Assembly (NCBI GenBank): GCA_015069185.1
Contig: SVJB01000003.1
Span: 1 to 64,000 of the forward strand
DNA from: Oscillospiraceae bacterium
GTDB lineage: Bacteria > Bacillota > Clostridia > UBA1212 > UBA1255
Length of the DNA: 64,000 bases
Direction: 5' to 3'
The notes under the pieces were generated by a model. It was not told where the DNA came from and ran no database searches. It worked only from the letters and a program-made list of their open reading frames with translations. Positions 59,620 through 64,000 of this stretch are shown piece after piece; within the stretch, counting starts at the first letter, position 1, and every line of letters begins with the position of its first letter. The translations under genes were made by a program, and so were the position numbers.

Positions 59620-60908
59620 TGTCTCAATACACAGAATATCTTGAAAATTATGGTAAGAGAGCGAAGAAAGCCGCTGCAGAGCTTGCGGTACTTCCTGTAC
59701 AAATAAAGAATAATATATTAAGAACCGCTGCTGATATGCTTGTGTCAAACAGCGCTGAGATAATCGCAGCTAACAATCTTGACCTTGAGAACGCAAAGAC
59801 AAATGGTATGAGCGTGTCCATGCAGGACCGTCTCCGCTTGACAGAAGCCCGTCTTGAAGGAATGGCTGACGGTCTGCTTAAATTGGTCGCACTTAAGGAC
59901 CCTGTAGGCAATGTGATAGGCGGCCATACGTGTGAAAATGGTTTACAAATCATCAAGAAAACTGTTCCGTTGGGCGTTTTAGGCATAATTTTCGAAGCTC
60001 GTCCGAATGTAACAGCAGATGCTGCAGGTTTATCCATAAAATCAGGTAATGCCTGTATTTTGAGAGGCGGCAAGGAAGCTATAAATTCAAACCTTGCAGT
60101 AGCAAAGATTTTTTCACAGGCCCTTGAAGCAAATGGTGTATCACCGGATTGCGTACAGCTCATAGATAATACATCACGAGAAGTGGCGACGGAATTGATG
60201 CAGATGAATAAATATGTAGATGTGCTCATCCCAAGAGGTGGCAGAGGGTTGATTGAGTCTGTGGTTAAGAATTCTACTGTGCCTGTTATTCAAACCGGTA
60301 CAGGCAACTGTCATATATATGTTGATGAAGATGCCGACTTAAAAATGGCACTTGATGTTATCATCAATGCAAAGACACAACGTCCATCTGTTTGTAACGC
60401 AGTTGAGACTGTCCTGATTAGCAGTGTTATCGCAGATATTTTCATTCCTGCAATGGCAAGAGAACTTATAGAACGCAACACGCAACTTCGTGTATGTAAG
60501 GAAACAATGTCAGCTATTAAGGCATCTGGGTGTGAGAATATTGACATGTCGTATGTTATAGAGGCTCAGGATGCAGATTGGGATACTGAGTATAACGACT
60601 ATATATTAGCATTGAAAATTGTTAATGATGTGGATGAGGCCATCTCTCATATTAATGAACATGGTACAAGACATTCAGAGGCAATCATTACAGAGAATTT
60701 TACAACAGCTGTAAAGTTCCAGGAACTTGTAGATGCATCTTGCGTATATGTAAATGCGTCAACACGTTTCACCGATGGATTTGAATTTGGCCTTGGTGCA
60801 GAGATTGGCATCAGTAATCAAAAATTACACGCAAGAGGTCCCATGGGTCTTTGTGAACTCACAACGTATAAATATATAATTAACGGTAAAGGTCAGATTC
60901 GTAAATAA
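59619..60908 (+). CDS. proA: Gamma-glutamyl phosphate reductase
   Basis: 429 aa. Second proline enzyme; aldehyde-dehydrogenase fold with the catalytic Cys in QRPSVCNAVETVLI and the NADPH-binding PLGVLGIIFEARPNVTADA. The C-terminal FGLGAEIGISNQKLHARGPMG is near-invariant. Coupled to proB by a stop-start overlap. Followed ten bases later by the hutP-family gene. Confidence 0.96.
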   Translation: MSQYTEYLENYGKRAKKAAAELAVLPVQIKNNILRTAADMLVSNSAEIIAANNLDLENAKTNGMSVSMQDRLRLTEARLEGMADGLLKLVALKDPVGNVIGGHTCENGLQIIKKTVPLGVLGIIFEARPNVTADAAGLSIKSGNACILRGGKEAINSNLAVAKIFSQALEANGVSPDCVQLIDNTSREVATELMQMNKYVDVLIPRGGRGLIESVVKNSTVPVIQTGTGNCHIYVDEDADLKMALDVIINAKTQRPSVCNAVETVLISSVIADIFIPAMARELIERNTQLRVCKETMSAIKASGCENIDMSYVIEAQDADWDTEYNDYILALKIVNDVDEAISHINEHGTRHSEAIITENFTTAVKFQELVDASCVYVNASTRFTDGFEFGLGAEIGISNQKLHARGPMGLCELTTYKYIINGKGQIRK

Positions 60909-60918
60909 GGAGTATATT

Positions 60919-61323
60919 ATGGGAAGTAAAGAAGTAGCCGCAGCAGCTATAAAAGTTGCAGTAACACAAGATAGGAATCAGGAAAAGGCAGTACAAGAAG
61001 CTTTGATAGTAGACGGCATTCAGGCTGTTGCTGTTGATTTTGGCGGTGAATTTATTTCTTCGATTACAAAAATAATTGAAAGAGCAATTGTTGCTGCCAG
61101 ACGAGAAGGTCTGATAGATGAATCTCACATAGATGAAGGAGCAGTTGCAGGAGCAGCCAAAGAGGCTGTTTCACAAATAATGAATAAAGCAATCGGCCTT
61201 AATGTAGGTGGTAAGATTGCTGTGGCGCGCTGTGGTGAACATATTAGCGTAGCTGTGTTTTTCGGTATCGGCTTATTGCATCTTAATGAAGTTGCGGTAG
61301 GTGTAGGACATAGAGTTCTGTGA
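60919..61323 (+). CDS. hutP: HutP-family RNA-binding antiterminator-like protein
   Basis: 134 aa. B. subtilis HutP binds hut mRNA with histidine and a metal ion to prevent termination. The clostridial group is recognised from GSKEVAAAAIKVAVTQ, AVAVDFGGEFISSI, EGAVAGAAKEAVSQIM, IGLNVGGKIAVARCG and the end VAVFFGIGLLHLNEVAVGVGHR. Several His residues that could take part in metal binding are present (SHIDEG, GEHIS, GHR). No hut genes lie nearby. The gene stands between proA and cmk, so its target may be another transcript or this operon. GGAG precedes the ATG. Confidence 0.9.
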   Translation: MGSKEVAAAAIKVAVTQDRNQEKAVQEALIVDGIQAVAVDFGGEFISSITKIIERAIVAARREGLIDESHIDEGAVAGAAKEAVSQIMNKAIGLNVGGKIAVARCGEHISVAVFFGIGLLHLNEVAVGVGHRVL

Positions 61324-61332
61324 GGTGGGAAT

Positions 61333-62013
61333 ATGAAAAAAGAATTTTATGCAATAGCAATTGATGGCCCGTCAGGAGCCGGAAAGAGTACAATGGCCAA
61401 GATCCTTGCGGCTAATCTTAAGATAACTTATCTCGATACAGGCGCTATGTATAGAGCAGCAGCGGTCTATGCTACAAAACAAGGTATAGATGTAAATGAC
61501 CGTGTCAATGTAATTAAGCTTCTTGATACACTGGATATAGGTATTTCCTATGAAGATGGACATCAAACTGTATCTCTGAACGGAGAGGATGTAAGTCTCA
61601 CTATCAGAGAACCATGGGTATCAATGAAAGCCTCGGATATATCAAAGATTCCTGAGGTGCGCACAAAGTTAGTGGACCTCCAGAGAAAGATAGCTGCAGG
61701 TAAGAATGTAGTCATGGATGGACGTGATATTGCTACATGTGTATTACCTGATGCTCAGGTGAAAATATTCTTGACAGCAAGTGCTGAAGCAAGAGCTCAA
61801 CGCAGGCATGCAGAATTACTTGAGAAAGGAAATAATATATCATATCAAGAAGTATATGAAGATATAATTAGAAGGGATGAGAATGATATGAATCGCGCGG
61901 TATCTCCTTTGCGACAAGCAGAAGATGCGATTTTATTAGACACCTCAGACCTTAACATAGAACAAAGTGTCATGGCTATTGAAGAAATTGTAAAACAAAG
62001 AGGTGTTTTATGA
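61333..62013 (+). CDS. cmk: Cytidylate kinase
   Basis: 226 aa. Phosphorylates CMP and dCMP. P-loop IDGPSGAGKSTMAKILA, LDTGAMYRAAAVYA, WVSMKASDISKIPEVR, VVMDGRDIATCVLPDA and the LID region RDENDMNRAVSPLR are present. Overlaps plsC by four bases (ATGA type). In many Clostridia cmk, plsC and ispH-rpsA are consecutive, as here. Confidence 0.96.
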   Translation: MKKEFYAIAIDGPSGAGKSTMAKILAANLKITYLDTGAMYRAAAVYATKQGIDVNDRVNVIKLLDTLDIGISYEDGHQTVSLNGEDVSLTIREPWVSMKASDISKIPEVRTKLVDLQRKIAAGKNVVMDGRDIATCVLPDAQVKIFLTASAEARAQRRHAELLEKGNNISYQEVYEDIIRRDENDMNRAVSPLRQAEDAILLDTSDLNIEQSVMAIEEIVKQRGVL

Positions 62014-62624
62014 AAAAGAAATGGTACATGGAGTTTTACCGTGGGATTGTAACATGCTTTTTTGCATTGTTTATGCCTTTGAAGGTATACGATAAAGAAA
62101 AACTCATAAAAGAAGGCGGAGGTATTATTGCTTCCAATCATAGGTCTATGCTTGATATGTTTATGATTGGCGTACGTATCCCGAGATATCCTCATTGGAT
62201 GGCCAAAAAAGAACTTTTTAAAAACAAAATCTTTGCAAAGATAATTACAGGCTGTGGCGCGTTTCCTGTTGATAGAGGCAATGCTGATGTTGGAGCTACT
62301 AAAACAGCTATTGGCTTGCTTAAAAGCGGAGAATTGGTAGGCATCTTTCCTGAAGGCACCAGAAATAAAGATGGTAAACAGAAACTTAAAGTTCATGTTG
62401 GTGTTGCTAAGTTTGCTATAGAAGCCGGTGTACCGGTGCAGCCGGTAGCAGTATGGGGGAAATACCGTATCTTTAGTAGAGTATATGTTCGCTTTGGTGA
62501 TCCTTTCTATTTGCCTGAGAATGATCCTGAAAAACCATATACTAAAGCTGATTATATTAAGTTTGCAAATGAAATAATGGATAAATGCTACAGTCTTATG
62601 GAGGATAACAGTGGAAATAATTAA
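62010..62624 (+). CDS. plsC: 1-acyl-glycerol-3-phosphate acyltransferase
   Basis: 204 aa. Adds the second acyl chain to make phosphatidic acid. An N-terminal hydrophobic stretch (about 8-25) associates with the membrane. The catalytic NHRSMLDMFM (HX4D) is near residue 46, GAFPVDRGNAD near 85, and FPEGTRNKDGK near 113. Overlaps cmk at its start and ispH at its end (14 bases). Confidence 0.94.
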   Translation: MKKKWYMEFYRGIVTCFFALFMPLKVYDKEKLIKEGGGIIASNHRSMLDMFMIGVRIPRYPHWMAKKELFKNKIFAKIITGCGAFPVDRGNADVGATKTAIGLLKSGELVGIFPEGTRNKDGKQKLKVHVGVAKFAIEAGVPVQPVAVWGKYRIFSRVYVRFGDPFYLPENDPEKPYTKADYIKFANEIMDKCYSLMEDNSGNN

Positions 62625-64000
62625 AGCTCCCTCTGCCGGATTTTGCTTTGGCGTTGCCAAGGCGGTCAATGCTGCTTATGATGCAATTGCAAATAAGAAA
62701 AATAAAGTATATTGTTGCGGAGAGCTTATACACAATCAAACTGTAACAGACGAACTTGCAGACTATGGCATGATAACAGTAGCCTCGCCGGAACAGCTAC
62801 CTGAGGCAGAGACCGGTGATACTGTTCTCCTCAGAGCTCATGGAGTGGCTCCGTCTGTATACAAAGCAATTGAAGACAAAGGTTATGAAATAATAGACGC
62901 TACATGTCCTTTTGTCAGTAAGATTCACAACCTTGTGAGATACGAATATGAAAAGGGTAGACAGATAATTATTGTGGGTGATAAAAATCATCCTGAAGTA
63001 ATAGGAATCAATGGTTTTTGTGAGAATAATGCTATAATAATCAACTCTTTTGAGGAGTTTCAAGATTTTTTTTACAGCCAGAAAAATAGTCAACACAATA
63101 TATTGTATAGTGTTGTGGCTCAAACTACTTTTTCACAAAAAAAATTTGCTGAAATTGTAAATTTTTTTAAAAATTCCTTTGACAATATGCAATTTTTTGA
63201 TACAATATGCAGTGCTACATCTTTGCGACAGCAGGATACTGTAAGAATTGCATCAGAAGTTGATTTGATGGTTGTTGTGGGTAGCCGTGTGAGTTCCAAT
63301 ACTCGCAAGCTATTTGACATAAGCGCTGAGTTATGCCCTCATGCTGTTCTTGTAGAATCAGCCCAGGAGCTGGATGGTGTGCGCAAAAATGTATTTAAAA
63401 AAGTGGGAGTGACTGCAGGTGCATCTACGCCTGATAAGGTCATCGAGGAGGTCATTGGTTATATGAGCGAAGAAATTAATAACGTAGTTGAAGAAGTTAA
63501 CGAGGCTACAGAGGAAGTTGTAGCTGAGGAAACTGTCGAGGTTACAGAGGCAGCAGAAGTTGCAGAGGTTGCTACAGAGGAAGTTGCAGAAGAGTCAGAG
63601 AATAGTTTTGAAGATATGCTTAACAGCAGTCTGACAACTATCACAAGCGGACAGGTTATTACAGGACCTATCAGCAAGATTGATTCAAAGGGTGTTTATA
63701 TTGATTTAGGCTTTAAGTTTGAAGGCTTTATCGCTATGGACGAATTTGCAGAGGTTCCCGGTTTTGATATTGAGCAGCTTAAGATCGGCGATGAAGTAGA
63801 GGCTATGGTCGTTAAGGTAAGCGACAAAGACGGTGAAGCTATTTTGTCAAAGAGACGTGTTGATAACAAGAAGAATATGAAGCTTCTTGAAGATTCATTC
63901 GCAAACCAGACTCCTGTATCAGTAAGAGTTGCAGAAGTAGTAAACGGTGGTGTAGTTGCATATCTTGGTTCAGTACGCATCTTCATCCCTGCATCACAGC
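62611..64000 (+). CDS. ispH: IspH fused to ribosomal protein S1 domains, C-terminus cut by the window
   Basis: The GTG at 62611 lies inside plsC after TATGGAGGA. Residues 1-283 are IspH (LytB), the 4Fe-4S reductase ending the MEP isoprenoid pathway: EIIKAPSAGFCFGVAKAV, DATCPFVSKIH and the third Cys in ICSATSLRQQ. A 45-residue acidic linker of Glu, Val, Ala and Thr follows, then S1 RNA-binding domains (ITSGQVITGPISKIDSKGVY, IDLGF, LKIGDEVEAMVVKVSDKDG), the second just begun at the edge. This IspH-S1 fusion is known from Clostridia. The gene continues beyond position 64000. Confidence 0.95.
   Translation, partial: MEIIKAPSAGFCFGVAKAVNAAYDAIANKKNKVYCCGELIHNQTVTDELADYGMITVASPEQLPEAETGDTVLLRAHGVAPSVYKAIEDKGYEIIDATCPFVSKIHNLVRYEYEKGRQIIIVGDKNHPEVIGINGFCENNAIIINSFEEFQDFFYSQKNSQHNILYSVVAQTTFSQKKFAEIVNFFKNSFDNMQFFDTICSATSLRQQDTVRIASEVDLMVVVGSRVSSNTRKLFDISAELCPHAVLVESAQELDGVRKNVFKKVGVTAGASTPDKVIEEVIGYMSEEINNVVEEVNEATEEVVAEETVEVTEAAEVAEVATEEVAEESENSFEDMLNSSLTTITSGQVITGPISKIDSKGVYIDLGFKFEGFIAMDEFAEVPGFDIEQLKIGDEVEAMVVKVSDKDGEAILSKRRVDNKKNMKLLEDSFANQTPVSVRVAEVVNGGVVAYLGSVRIFIPASQ

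Overview
The window comes from a low-GC, spore-forming member of the Clostridia (Bacillota). The evidence is SpoVS, a GerW/YtfJ-type sporulation protein, a SpoIIIE/FtsK translocase, RNase Y, a Firmicute-type sigma-H, a HutP-family protein of the clostridial type, the clostridial IspH-ribosomal S1 fusion, strong GGAGG ribosome sites and frequent TTG/GTG starts. I saw no tRNA, rRNA, CRISPR array, insertion sequence or prophage. Most of the region is chromosomal core with accessory envelope and surface genes between.

Layout. 1-1.5 kb: start of a DtxR-family regulator facing a DtxR-box-like operator and a 50-codon ORF, then a divergent DRB0094/Rnl5-type RNA ligase. 1.6-7 kb: ftsK/spoIIIE, rny, ymdB, spoVS. 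7-10 kb: an orphan solute-binding lipoprotein coupled to a membrane-anchored amidase with a perfect 24-bp tandem repeat. 10-14 kb: miaB, then a polar amino acid ABC transporter. 14-18.3 kb: scpA-scpB facing prmC, a DUF2953 gene without a usual start codon, and ytfJ/gerW, with a DUF1385 gene upstream. 18.3-28 kb: acyl-CoA ligase, uvrC, phosphoesterase, a minus-strand operon of cardiolipin synthase, a membrane-spanning sigma-like/beta-propeller protein and a diacylglycerol kinase; then ferredoxin and two methyltransferases.

29-33 kb: a minimal Tad/Flp pilus locus (CpaF ATPase, TadB, TadC, small pilin, DUF6382-FHA protein) facing mreB. 34-37 kb: a sugar isomerase-like protein and a NifU-like scaffold paired with a GGGtGRT protein. 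37-41 kb: divergent LRR lipoprotein and GH43-like lipoprotein genes sharing an overlapping promoter, then ispD and DUF3343. 41-46.5 kb: 6S RNA, cysE-cysS-sigH, an unknown membrane protein, thyA and folA. 46.5-49.6 kb: a beta-helix carbohydrate-binding lipoprotein and another lipoprotein, separated by palindromes and a 32-codon ORF. 49.6-53.5 kb: a TPP riboswitch controlling a pyrimidine-precursor ABC importer, then an ion permease. 53.9-58.7 kb: a three-gene surface glycan locus. 58.8-64 kb: proB-proA-hutP-cmk-plsC-ispH/S1, cut off by the window edge.

The accessory theme is the cell envelope: at least five lipoproteins, three exported proteins held by C-terminal membrane helices rather than sortase motifs, glycan-active enzymes, phospholipid synthesis, an amidase and a pilus. 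The strongest candidate for an undescribed mechanism is the protein at 23846-25552, which joins a sigma-factor-like cytoplasmic half to an extracytoplasmic beta-propeller through one membrane helix and sits between two phospholipid genes. All assignments rest on reading the sequence; no database search was run.
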